Shown here piece by piece: positions 17,737 to 27,210 of a DNA stretch of 31,721 bases; positions within the stretch are counted from its first letter, which is position 1, and every line of letters begins with the position of its first letter. The translations under genes were made by a program, and so were the position numbers. The stretch comes from Chara braunii. Lineage: Eukaryota > Streptophyta > Charophyceae > Charales > Characeae. The stretch covers positions 311,902-343,622 of the forward strand of contig BFEA01000309.1 of NCBI GenBank assembly GCA_003427395.1. The letters are read 5' to 3'. The notes under the pieces were generated by a model. That model did not search any database. It was not told the origin of the DNA and saw only the letters and a list, made by a program, of their open reading frames with translations.

Positions 17737-18230
17737 TGAGCCGACGCTATGTACCCTTGAGAGAGAAATCTAAGTTTAGACTGATAAAAGGTCATGAAGG
17801 GCTGAGTAAGGCTAAGTCAGACAAGCTGTTGAATTCTCTTAATTCTATAGCGTGTAGGGCTGTAATTCCTTATGAAATCGTGAGGTATGAAGCCATAAAG
17901 AGATCAGGGCAAGAACAGGACAGTCTGTATGTTCTTACATGCTATTTTATTGATCTTGATGAATATGATATTGGGATTTATGTGCCGACGCAAAGATTTG
18001 ACAAAAATCGAAAAGGTGCATGTTGGCAACGAGCGTCGAATCTTATGCATGATGAAAAGAGAAGATTAGAGCGAGAGGGAAGAAATTTCTCCTTTGGCAC
18101 CTATGTAAGACCTTTTGTTGGAATACCGTCTCCACATGTTGAGGGACTCACATTCCCAAGACACAATTGGTATGCCATGATAAAGTTTGCATGGAAAGTG
18201 AAGAGAGCCCAAGAAGAATACTCTCAGTAG
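17733..18230 (+). CDS. Small ORF, family 2 member 4 (165 aa), intact
   Basis: Intact frame starting inside the ATGA overlap with member 3. It shares KLLNSLNSIACRAVIPYEIV then RYE, SLYVLTCYFIDLDEYDIGIY then VPTQR, the charged helix DEKRRLEREGR, a Pro-rich loop GIPSPHVEG, and HNWYAMIKFAWKVKRAQ. The pair is clearly paralogous, so the array grew by tandem duplication. The spacing of Tyr, Asp and hydrophobic residues suggests a compact alpha/beta fold followed by a basic helix, but I cannot name it. The following member begins in another frame over its tail. Confidence 0.7.
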   Translation: MMSRRYVPLREKSKFRLIKGHEGLSKAKSDKLLNSLNSIACRAVIPYEIVRYEAIKRSGQEQDSLYVLTCYFIDLDEYDIGIYVPTQRFDKNRKGACWQRASNLMHDEKRRLEREGRNFSFGTYVRPFVGIPSPHVEGLTFPRHNWYAMIKFAWKVKRAQEEYSQ

Positions 18231-18654
18231 CCAGGATAACTACTGTGAGGGGTAAACTCTATGAGGTGATAGGGTGTGATAATCCTTTTGTGATCCTGAG
18301 ATATGAGACTTGTGAGAGAGAGCCCATAATATTTCACATTCCAATGGTCAAATTCCTGAGTACATGCAGCCTAGACGTAAGGATCTATGTACCAGCAAGC
18401 CTAGAAGAGGAAGATGACTACTTGAAGTGTCAGACAGGGGCTTATATTAGTCTCATAAGAACCAAAGAGTGGCTTAAAAAGTTAAAGAGAAAAGTAACCT
18501 GGGGGAAAGAAGTAAGACAATTTGAAAGGCAAGACAATTTGAAAGGCTTTCTGAGTTCTTAATTGCTACGGGATTTAAAAACAGGAGAGATTGGATGCCT
18601 CTATTGGAAGCTATTGCTGAGATTGGTAGAGCAAGGAAAAAAACTCCACTGTGA
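18167..18654 (+). pseudogene. Small ORF, family 2 member 5, truncated N-terminus and frameshift
   Basis: Family similarity begins at about 18240 (KLYEVIGCDNPFVILRYE), continues through LSTCSLDVRIYVPASLEEED and a basic helix EWLKKLKRKV, and stops at 18562. One base out of frame, just downstream, the typical C-terminal helix follows (RRDWMPLLEAIAEIGRARKK), ending at the TGA at 18654. The first part of the annotated frame (18167-18230) is only the shadow of member 4. The N-terminal SLN block is missing. This is a decaying fifth copy. From 18655 to 18747 there is no gene. Confidence 0.6.
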
Positions 18655-18747
18655 TGATAAAATCCCTACTCTTGAGCACAGATTCGAGATCCCAGATTAT
18701 GTCCAACCCGAGATCTACCTTTAAGATGTTGTTTATGATGCTTAACA

Positions 18748-19038
18748 ATGCCCAGTTTTACTGAACAGCTGATACTAGGAGTTGTGTTAGAAGGTAGAGT
18801 AGTCAAGGTAGAAGGGACTCTTCGGATCTCTTACAAAAATCTTTCAACCCTAGATGAGCTTGAGTTTTTGCAGTCTTTCTTAGATCGCATGAGAGATTCT
18901 GCCTTGAGAATTATCACTTACCAGACTGAGATAAACTATCTGTTAAAGGTGGTGAAAGTGGGAGCTACTGAGAGAGTAGCGTATCATACTTTTCAGGAAC
19001 GGGTCTCTCTTGCAAGAAGGATCAACCGTGGGCTGTAA
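18748..19038 (+). CDS. Small ORF, family 3 member 1 (96 aa)
   Basis: Intact frame. After a strand-rich N-terminus (ILGVVLEGRVVKVEGTLRIS) comes a helix FLQSFLDRMRDSALRIITYQ, a strand INYLLKVVKVG and the closing motif VSLARRINRGL. The following ORF has the same plan: a helix with DxIGRLRRIALPLITTQ, a strand IAYTLYVQN and the closing VSLARRVRD. They are separated by only three bases. The unit looks like a small alpha/beta protein unrelated to family 2 by eye. Function not recognised. Confidence 0.6.
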   Translation: MPSFTEQLILGVVLEGRVVKVEGTLRISYKNLSTLDELEFLQSFLDRMRDSALRIITYQTEINYLLKVVKVGATERVAYHTFQERVSLARRINRGL

Positions 19039-19041
19039 ACG

Positions 19042-19308
19042 ATGCAATTTGATTATGAGATTATAGACCTGACTCGATATTTTATGATTTGGGGTACCAT
19101 AAAGGGGTATGATAGAAGACTGAGTAGGGATGATGAAAGAGAGTTGATTGAAGATTACATTGGGAGGCTAAGAAGGATTGCACTGCCCTTGATCACTACC
19201 CAATCAATTATTGCTTACACCCTATATGTACAAAACTCTCAAGGGGTAGAGCAGACAAGAGAAGAGAGGAACGAGCCTGTATCTCTTGCGAGAAGAGTGA
19301 GAGATTGA
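19042..19308 (+). CDS. Small ORF, family 3 member 2 (88 aa)
   Basis: Intact frame starting three bases after the previous stop. Strand region YFMIWGTIKGYDRRLS, acidic-basic helix ERELIEDYIGRLRRIALPLI, strand IAYTLYVQNSQG, end VSLARRVRD. It is paralogous to the previous ORF, mainly in the second half. It is the last small ORF before gag, 61 bp upstream of the gag start. The close spacing of all small ORFs points to a polycistronic leader or to spliced or re-initiating translation. Which one cannot be told from sequence alone. Confidence 0.6.
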   Translation: MQFDYEIIDLTRYFMIWGTIKGYDRRLSRDDERELIEDYIGRLRRIALPLITTQSIIAYTLYVQNSQGVEQTREERNEPVSLARRVRD

Positions 19309-19369
19309 AAGGCAGATAAGAAAAAGGATAAGAGTCACAAAAAGATAAGAGAATACTTGGGAAAGATTT

Positions 19370-20773
19370 ATGGTCAAGATGGCGGGGCGAGGAAGACCGA
19401 GTACATCAGCAGGTACCAATGGAGAGACCCTGGTTGGAGTTATACGGGAGTTGGTTGAGAGAGTTGATACTATAAAAGGAGGATCAGACATTGCATGAGC
19501 AAAAATGCTAGATGAGATAATTCCCTGCTTTAGAGGACCTCAGGTTAATGACTTCTTGGACGAGTATGAATTATTTGGACTTAGTTATGGCTGGACAGAT
19601 AAGCAACGACTTAAGCATCTTCTATTTTATTGTGACACTGATTCGAGACTGGCAGTTCATGAACTAATGGAAGGTGTCACTACCTGGGAAGAGGTCAAGG
19701 AGAGACTGAAAAAGGAATTCGAGAAAGATTCAATTTCAACCACAACTAAGGATTTACTCAATATCAGAAGAGCTAAATATGACACTTTCAATGTTTTTCT
19801 TCAGACCTTCATCCGAACAACAAGAAGAATTTCATATTTGAATGAAGGTCAGAGATGCCATATATTTTTGACAAATTTTACTGACACTGAAAGGCAAGCG
19901 GTACTTAATCAAGCTCAGCACAATCCTCTCAGATAGGATGAAATGGTTGCAATCGTAAGAACGCTACCTATTGTCTCCCATAAGAAATGGTCACTGGATC
20001 AGATCAGTACTTTGACTAAGGATTGAGAGACTGAGAATGGAATGAATAAAGGAAGCAATCTGACTGCTGAGAATATTCTTCAAAAGGTGATGGCTAACTT
20101 TATGCTTGCATGACCTGCAACGCATGTTGTGGATGACAGGGGAAAGAAAACGGTTGAAAGTGAGGAAGATGACGACGATGATGATAACAACGAAAATCAT
20201 GGTAAGAAGGGGGATTCGTCCAGAACCAAAAGGAATGGGAAGAATGGTGATGGAGGAAACAGAGAGGGAATAAAATATGATGATCGTCCTAAGAGGAGTT
20301 TTGTCTGCTACTATTGTGGTGAAGGAGGTCACACTACCACCTATTGCAAGCCTCTTGAGGAGGATGCAAGGAGTGGGGTAGCAAAGAAAGATGCAATAGG
20401 CCATGTCTGTGATAGCTCATGGAATAAGTTGGACCCTAGACATCCGGGAGGTATGAGGTTTCTTGCTCTTAAACACGATGAGAAGATGAAGATAAAAAAG
20501 AAGAGAAAGGTCAATGTAAATGTTCATTTCCTCATTGGAGACTTGCCTAATGAGCTAGTACAAAGAGCAAGTGACCCTTATACCATGATTGAGCTGCCTC
20601 TGCAGTCCTTAACATTAACAGAGTGTGAGCCTAGCGAGGCATTTACAAGTGAGTCTTCACTGGGAGAGACGCCTACTTCTCAGAGTCCTTCTGAATAAGT
20701 AGAGTCTTCTTCCAATGAAATGACTCATCTTCAAGCTAACATGATGTCGTTCCATGGTGATCTACCCCCATAA
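19370..20773 (+). pseudogene. gag: Gag: capsid-like domain and CCHC zinc knuckle, broken by stops
   Basis: The frame is best started at the ATG at 19370 (MVKMAGRGRPSTS), upstream of a TGA at 19496, since the same frame continues into the capsid-like region (FLDEYELFGLSYGW, then Trp-Glu-Glu-Val-Lys-Glu-Arg-Leu and NVFLQTFIRTTRRI) typical of Ty3/gypsy Gag. Further stops are TAG 19934, TGA 20024, TGA 20111, TAA 20696 and TAA 20771. An acidic Asp run precedes a perfect zinc knuckle C-Y-Y-C-x4-H-x4-C at about 20306-20347. No frameshift separates these parts from protease. Gag would form the virus-like particle and bind the RNA. This copy cannot make it as one chain without read-through. Confidence 0.8.
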
Positions 20774-21664
20774 CTTATCATGGAACCTAGTGTCAGGGTT
20801 GGTGAAGTGAGGAACCATCAAGCCCGTATGACACCTCAAATGATAGAAGAAAAGAAAAGAAAGAAGGCTGAGGAGTCACTTATTAACATCCTTGATGATC
20901 CTGAACCGGAACGTTCACAGGAAAAGAATGAACAGGGGAGAAAGAGAAAAACTATTCTCAGGAGTGATTTGGATGATGGGACTGTGATTTCTGATGTAAT
21001 TGTCAAGATGCTGGAAGAAACAGAAGTGACACTGTCTTTCAAGGAAGCAAGGACACTAGCACCCAAACTGAGAGAAGAGTTGAAAAGGTTAATTGAGAAG
21101 AAGAAAATGGAAGTTAATTATTTGGGGTCAGTCTTTCCCAACCAAGTGAATAGATCACTACCAGGTTGCAAGATGAGATTTGCAACCATGGGTTGTGGGC
21201 ATCTTACAATTCGCATTAATCAAGTAAAGATTCTAGTCCTAGTAGATTCTGGGGCAGAGATGATACTTCTTTCACGAAGAATGATGGAAGCATGTAATTT
21301 ATCTATTGACAGACCTGCACAAAATGTACTGAGTAATATTGCAGGAGAGCTGTTCGTGGCAGGATTTATTGATAATTTGTCTACCAGGGTTGGGACGATG
21401 ACTGCGGAATCAATGGGTTTTGTAGTGCCGGATCAGGATCATGACTGTATCTTGGGAACTCCATTCTTGCATAGGATGGAGGCAGTCCAATTTTTCAGTC
21501 ATGAGGGGTCATCTTGGATCAGTCTACAGGATCCCGAGACTGCTCAAGAACAGACCTTTATGGTCAGTACGAAAAATGACTTCAAACATCAACTATCTGC
21601 TAATTCGATCAGGAGGGAAGAATCTGCTGAAAGGGTTAGAAGACTAAAGGAGGAAGGAAAATGA
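20774..21664 (+). pseudogene. pol: Pol: aspartic protease segment
   Basis: The same frame as gag continues after the TAA at 20771. An acidic/basic linker leads to MRFATMGCGHLTIRINQVKI and the retropepsin active site LVLVDSGAEM (DSGA at about 21245-21256), then CILGTPFLHRMEAVQFF, which corresponds to the second conserved Gly-containing loop. The segment ends in a TGA at 21662-21664, after which the frame continues uninterrupted in phase. The protease would cut the Gag-Pol polyprotein. The catalytic motif is intact. Confidence 0.85.
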
Positions 21665-23866
21665 GAAGCAAAAAAAGAGATTTCAGTGGAAATCAATCAG
21701 GTTTCGAAAATGATAAAAGTCTTTGGTAGACTCGAGGATGAGGACGAACAAATTGAAGCCTTCAAGGAAGTTGTAGAAACTGTTAGGAAAGATGAAATTG
21801 AGATTTGCATCGACTCACCCTTTTTTAGGAAAATAGTCACTGGGTCAAAAAGAAAATACAAGCCCAAGGGGGTAAAGAAAAACCCGGTGACAGTCTTAAT
21901 AGAGAAAAATTATGATGAAGCATTGGAAAAGGAAAAACAAATTGTAAGAGCATTGAGGGAATCAGCAAAACTGGAGAATAGGGTCACCAAAGAAAGGTTT
22001 CACACAATGAAGATAGGCTCGGATCAGTTTATCCTGCCTAAAGAAAAATAATATATCTTCAGGATGTGTCAGAAATTTTCTGGTGCTTTCTCCTTTAATG
22101 ATGAAGAGAGGGGGCGATTGGACATGAATATGATCAAGATGACCAAGATTTGGACAGTTGATCATGTTCCATGGAATAATAAATCAACCAAGTATACCTT
22201 GAAGGAAGAGGCAAAGGTTGTGAAGTATCTTGATAAAAAGATTGCATCTAATGTTGTTGAACCTGCTCATGGACTGTATGCTAACCACTGGTTTTGTTTT
22301 TGAAAACCAGGGGGCGGCCTAAGATGGATACAGAATCTTCAGAAACTCAATTTTGTGACGGTACGTGATGCAGGTAGTCTTCCTAATGTTGATCTCCTCG
22401 GTGAATCATTTGCTAGTCGATATATTTATTCCCTTATTGATCTGTATTCTGGCTTTGCTCAGTTTCCTATTGATCCCACTAGCCGGCCAATGACTGTCAT
22501 GCACACGCCAAGGGGACTTGTTCAGATGTGTGTGGTACCTCAGGGCTGGACTAACAGAGTGGCAGTGGTTCAAAGGGATATGATCAAAGTCATGCAGGAT
22601 ATTTCTCCTGAAATAACCAGTCCCTACATTGATGATAATCTTATAAAAGGACCCTTGGTAAGAGATGAGACTTTGGTCGTAAGGGGAGTCAGAAAGTTTG
22701 TCTGGGAACATGCTAAAGGAGTAAAGATGGTCTTAGAGAGAATTCAGAAGTATAATATAACTGCCAGTGGACCAAAGTCTCTTATCGTCCAACCAGAAGT
22801 GATAATCTTGGGATTTAGATGCTTCTCCAAGGGTAGGAGTCCAGATCCCAAGAAGATAGATAAGATCTTGAACTGGCCTCTGCCTCTCAAAAGAATGACA
22901 TACGTCAGGAGCTTCTTGGGAGTCCGCGGATTTTGGAGGATTTTTATTCCTCATTTTGCTGCCCTTGCAGAGCCTCTGAGAGAAATGGTAAGACAAGGGG
23001 CTAACTTAGCATGGAATGACAAAAGACAAGCTACAGCAGAAACATTGCAAGAAAAACTAAGAGACGGTGGAGTAGTGTTGGGAGTACCTTATTATGATAA
23101 GGAGGAGACAAGACCTTTCATCATTGAGGCGGATGGAGGACCAGTTGCTCTGGGTGGAGTACTTATTCAGAAAGATGAAAATGGGAGAGAAAGACCTCTG
23201 AGATTTGAGAGCAGAACCCTCAATTCTACTGAAAGAGACTACACCCAATTCAGGAAAGAGCTACTGTCAATCATCCATAGCCTCAGGTGTTTCAGACACT
23301 ACGTCTTAGGAAGGAGATTCATCTTGAGGACTGATGCATCTGTTGTGATAGGTGTCATTAAAAAGCACCAACAGGTAGATCCAACATTTAGCAGGTGGAT
23401 CGCTTTCATCTGGACATATAATTTCAAACTGAAAAAGATCCCCACTGAGAAAAACGGAGCGGATGGCTTAAGCCGGATTGAGTGGCGAGAAGAAGAAGAA
23501 GAAGATGTGAATGGAACAATTGAAAAATCTGCCTATGTTGATAATTTCTTTAATGAAGATGACGAGGATTATGAAGCGTCATGCTCCTACTGGTGGAGTC
23601 TGTGGCCAGAAGAGAGAGACAACTGGGGAGAAATCCCAAGCGCATACGTTTATGAGTCGATTCTAGGAAAAGAAGAAGAAGATGAATCAAACGATTGGTA
23701 TGCTAGAGTTAATGTAGCAGCAGTGGCTGCTCATGAGTTTGGGGAAAGTTCAGTTTCAAAGGAAGAAGAAGAGAATGAAAAGAAGGAAGAAGAGATATTT
23801 TTCTTCTTTGAAGAATATGATGAAAATTATCAAGAGATTGGCAGGAGATGGAAAGGGAGCAACTAA
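21665..23866 (+). pseudogene. pol: Pol: reverse transcriptase and RNase H, interrupted by stops
   Basis: The frame has stops at 22049 (TAA) and 22301 (TGA); the latter falls just before KPGGGLRWIQNLQKLN, a core RT block. From 22355 an open frame of 503 residues holds motif A SLIDLYSGFAQFPID (Asp 29), motif B PQGWTNRVAVVQRDM, motif C PYIDDNLIKGP (YIDD 91-94), the thumb/connection with FLGVRGFWRIFIPHF, and RNase H with its acidic set (Asp 260, Glu 302, Asp 327, Asp 370). A long acidic tail follows. The enzyme cores are complete, so catalytic residues have survived while stops have accumulated upstream. Frame is lost between 23866 and integrase. Confidence 0.88.
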
Positions 23867-23904
23867 AAGAATATTAGTGTAAGGATTCAAGGAAGAAATT
23901 CAGA

Positions 23905-25200
23905 TTGAAGAGAGGACATCTCTTTGTGGATAGTAAGGGAGGTTTACCTCCGCTAAGGGTGGTCTGTGGTAAAGAGAGACAGTTAGAGATAATTGCTGCT
24001 CTACATGAGGGGGTTGCTCGTGGCCAGAGGGCTGCTGAGGCTACCTACTCCAAGACTATCAAACTCTACTTCTGGCCGGGCATGAGAGACATGATTTTCA
24101 GATACTGTAAATCATGTGTCTTATGTCAGAAGAGGTCTACCACAAGGATGATTGAACCCCTGTTCCCTACAATCCTGGTAGAGTCAGGTAGTAGAGTCCA
24201 TTTGGATCTCATCACTATACCTCCAGACAAGGGTGGGATGAGATACATACTAAATATGAGAGATAATTTCTCTGTATACGTTGAGGCAAAAACTCTGAAA
24301 AGGAAGACAGCCGAGCAAGTGGCTGATTGGATATAGGAAGTTTATCTTAGGTATCCTTTTATCAGAGAATTTGTCTCAGACAGAGGATCACAATTCAGAA
24401 ATGAGGTCGTCAGAAGAATTATACTCATATTGGGTGTCAGAATTCGGTATGTGACTACTTACCATCCCCAAGCGAATGCACCTGTTGAAAGAGGCCACAG
24501 AACTCTGAAAGATTCATCGGCCAAGTGGTGTGAAGGGAAGTTCAGTAACTAGCAAAAGGTGTTAAGAGCTGCTTTATATGCTGATAATATCACAATCAAG
24601 AGAACTACTGGTTATGCACCTTTTACACTGTGGTATGACCGTTATGCTATGCTACCAATTGAGAGTATTGTCAAGACATGGTCAAGTCAAGAAAGTGACA
24701 GGGATTATTCAATTGCAGAACTCCTTCAGATCAGAATGAAACAGATATCTGAAGTAGATCAGGCAGTGATGGATGCAAGAGAGAGAATGACATCCAGCTG
24801 ACCATCCGATCAAGAAAGATGAAACAAGAAAAAATATATAAGAAAAGAGAAATTAAAGATTGAAGATGTTGTCCTTCTGTTTGACAGTTCTCTTGAGACG
24901 CAATGGACTAAAAGGTTGGAGCCAAGATGGCTTGGTCCCTACAGAATCACAGGGGAGGCAGAGGGCAAGGTTTATGAGATCTCAGAAATTGACGGATCCA
25001 GAGTTCACGACATGGTGTCAGGGTCAAGACTTCGTAAGTTCATCTTCAGAGACCCTGACTTGATCCCTACAGTGACTCCAAAGAGAGGGAAGAGAAGTCA
25101 ACCATCAAAGTTAGAGAACGGTCATAGAGGACTGAGAAAGAGTACAGACACTGAGACAGTGAGACTCAGTTATCAGCAGACAATGATCATCCTTGCATAG
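23905..25200 (+). pseudogene. pol: Pol: integrase with GPY module, interrupted by stops
   Basis: It lies in a different frame from RT. A zinc-binding domain reads LHEG...RGQRAAEATYSK then FRYCKSCVLCQK; the second His of the HHCC set appears as Gln in the GQR position, where family members have GHR. The catalytic core has Asp in HLDLITIP, Asp in VSDRGSQF (24379-24381) and Glu in QANAPVERGH (24487-24489), so the DDE triad is intact. Stops are TAG 24334, TAG 24550, TGA 24799 and TGA 24829. The two TAG codons sit where Trp would be natural. A GPY module follows (EPRWLGPYRI, near 24917-24946). No chromodomain is visible before the TAG at 25198-25200. Confidence 0.85.
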
Positions 25201-25202
25201 TC

Positions 25203-25310
25203 TTTTCAGCATTTCAGTTTCAGTCTTTCAGATTCAGTACTCCAGTTTCAGCAATTCAGTTTCAATACTTCAGTTTTCAGCAAGTCATTTTATTACCTAT
25301 TTCAGCGAGC
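25203..25310. repeat. TTCAG-rich degenerate repeat after pol
   Basis: Imperfect units of TTTCAGTTTCAG / CAGCATTTCAG type directly after the integrase frame. They resemble in motif the tract at 15108-15335 of the LTR. From 25311 to 25505 nothing recognisable is seen. Confidence 0.6.
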
Positions 25311-25505
25311 AACTAAGTTAATGAGACTATATCTTTGATGCAGCGCTGCAGTCGTTCCGTGAGTGCCAAACCATGAGAGTGGGGAGTAGCTCTTAGTATA
25401 GTTCTGGGAGCATTGGCATAGTGTCAAGATCTGTGAAACTCATGGCTGTGGCACATCAAATGATATAAGCAGTATTATTCTATCACAAAGAGAAAGCATG
25501 ATGGG

Positions 25506-25671
25506 TATAAAGAAGTTCAGTTCTGTATGATTGAAAGTTATCAGCAGAAGGACTTCGTGTCTCTGACTAAGTTGTCCATCCACGAGATTCGGACGAGGGC
25601 AGACATAAAGAAGTTCAACTTTACTTGACTAAGAGTGGTCAGTACAAGGACTTCGTGCTTCTTGGCTAAGG
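25506..25671. repeat. Diverged direct repeat pair of about 66 bp
   Basis: Copies at 25506-25571 and 25605-25670 share ATAAAGAAGTTCA, a variable middle, AAGGACTTCGTG and ctGACTAAG/ttGGCTAAG. They lie just upstream of the hairpin family. Confidence 0.65.
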
Positions 25672-25725
25672 GCATGTCTTCACTCAGATGAGGGAAGGTA
25701 CCTCTCTGAGATCGGTGTTTCAGTA

Positions 25726-26539
25726 TTTCCTTGAGACTGACGGGACGTCTCTTGGAAAAGAAATCCCAGTTGAGGGAAGGGACCTCTCTGGGCTAGCACT
25801 AAGTTCTTTGCTTGAGACTGAAAGGAGGTCTCTTGCGAACTCTTAGTGTTGGCTAGCATGTTATTGTTCAGTGCCTCTTGAGACTGACGGGACGTCTCTT
25901 GAGAGATGTTTGTTCTGTTATGGGGCATGGGCAGTCTGCTTGTGGGTTATGATATGCTGCCTGATTGTCTGTGCCTGGGGTCTTCTTCTCTAACCTAAGG
26001 ATGCATTGATTGTCGGGGCCAGCCAGAGCCTTACCGCAGTAGGTTGCAATCTGGTGGGGTCAGCGGGTCCCCGACGCGAGTGTCAAATTCCGTAGTCGAC
26101 TGAGGCTAAGGCTCCGGGAGTCTGGCCCATGAGGTCGAAAGGGGTCAGTTGGAACCCTACCGAAGTCAGAGGTTGCAATCCAGCGAGGTTAGCCAGAGCC
26201 TGGAACTGTGGTTAGACCGGGTCCCACGTTCAGAAATCTAGGTGGGGCAGCCAGCGCCCTTGGCCAAAAACTGGTAGGTGAGCCGGTCCCTGACCCCAGT
26301 GGTCAAATCCGAGTTCGGGACAGTTTGACTGACGGGACGTCTACTGTCATAGGGCGACCAGACCCGCTATAGTCTGGGTGTCCTGGCAAGAGTGCCAAAG
26401 GGCTGTCATACTCAAGTAGTGGGTATGATTGGTCCTGACCTGGAGGCAGGTCAAAGGGGCTGTCAAGACAAATGGTCTGACTAGTCCTGGTCTGAGGCGG
26501 GCCGAATGAGGTATGTCAGACTGACGGGACGTCTGACAT
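25726..26539 (+). repeat. Family of five hairpins with a conserved TGACGGGAC loop
   Basis: Hairpins lie at 25726-25758, 25802-25841, 25875-25903, 26319-26348 and 26513-26539. Four have the identical nine-base loop TGACGGGAC; the second has TGAAAGGAG. All close with GAC/GTC. Outer stems differ in sequence but keep pairing: TTTCC/GGAAA, AGTTC plus GC with GC plus GAACT, CTC/GAG, GACAGT/ACTGTC and ATGTCAGAC/GTCTGACAT. The first three share a TT/TT internal loop; the fourth has TT/T. Such compensatory change argues for selection on RNA (or single-stranded DNA) structure. They sit in the 3' untranslated part of the retroelement. Surrounding sequence (25940-26560) holds other GGTC/GACC modules but no ORF. 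Confidence 0.7.
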
Positions 26540-26665
26540 TCCTGACCAGTGGTGGGCCGAAATCAAGGCAATCAATAACCTCTGGGTGTGAAGAGTTGTT
26601 ATGTATTAATTATGATTTATTATTTTATTTATGGTTTTTTACTTTAGTTTGTTAATGCTTGACTG

Positions 26666-27031
26666 CTAGTTGTCAGATGGTTTGCTGGCTGGGGCATGGT
26701 TGTTGTCTGTGGGGCTTGCTGATTTTGCAGGTATGCAAGTACTTATCTGAAGTTCCCAGACCAGAGAAAATAAAAAGGGTTTGGTATCCCCTCCCTTTTG
26801 TCTGAGAAGTTGAGGAGACGCCTCACTCAGACCAGAGAAAGAAAACAAGGGTTTGGTATTTTCATCAAGAGAGGAGCTGAGAGGATGTTTCTCAGACCAG
26901 AACAAAAAAGAGGGTTTGGTATGCCCTATTTCCAACATGGCAGACAAAGTGAGTATCCTCGTTACCGGTGTCATCCCTGGCATAAATGCCTGATCAGGAG
27001 CTAAGGTAACCTCCATGTGAAAAACCAACAC
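26666..27031 (-). CDS. Antisense ORF 1 in the 3' region (121 aa), doubtful
   Basis: A minus-strand ATG frame overlaps the threefold repeat at 26757-26922. The repeats stay in frame (spacings of about 66 and 72 bp) and give three TKPxxxF-type motifs, which is mild support for coding. There is no signal peptide and no known domain. Antisense ORFs between pol and the 3' LTR are known in plant Tat-type elements (for example Grande), but homology is not claimed. It could easily be chance. Confidence 0.25.
   Translation of the reverse strand: MLVFHMEVTLAPDQAFMPGMTPVTRILTLSAMLEIGHTKPSFLFWSEKHPLSSSLDENTKPLFSFSGLSEASPQLLRQKGGDTKPFLFSLVWELQISTCIPAKSASPTDNNHAPASKPSDN
26757..26922. repeat. Threefold tandem repeat of about 68 bp (CAGACCAGA ... 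GGGTTTGGTAT)
   Basis: Copies start at 26757, 26828 and 26893. Each runs CAGACCAGA, a purine-rich A/G stretch, GGGTTTGGTAT, then a less conserved GAGAAG/GAGGAG section. The GGGTTTGGTAT end also occurs at 28091-28101, directly before the 3' LTR. Confidence 0.75.
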
Positions 27032-27210
27032 TTGAACAAGTCAAACAAGCAGACAAAATCCTTCTTAAAATTTTATTTGGTGGCCGACAAGCGGCCTGGT
27101 TCACGAGGAACCTGCATCCCTGGCCTTAAGGAAGCAAAACTCTTAGGCCTGGAATGCTATGAAGTGGACTGAACTGAAAATTTTATGAGTCAAAATCAGA
27201 CTCAAAAGGC

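Noticed and set aside
24836-25200. Chromodomain at the integrase C-terminus
   Set aside because: Only the GPY module is visible; the rest is a basic/polar tail without chromodomain aromatic residues.
19370-25200. Programmed stop-codon recoding in gag-pol
   Set aside because: All three stop types occur at many unrelated places, including the middle of conserved RT and integrase blocks, which fits decay better.
25726-26539. Repeated hairpins as a CRISPR array
   Set aside because: Spacing is irregular (about 30 to 440 bp), there are no uniform spacers or cas genes, and the context is a eukaryotic retroelement.
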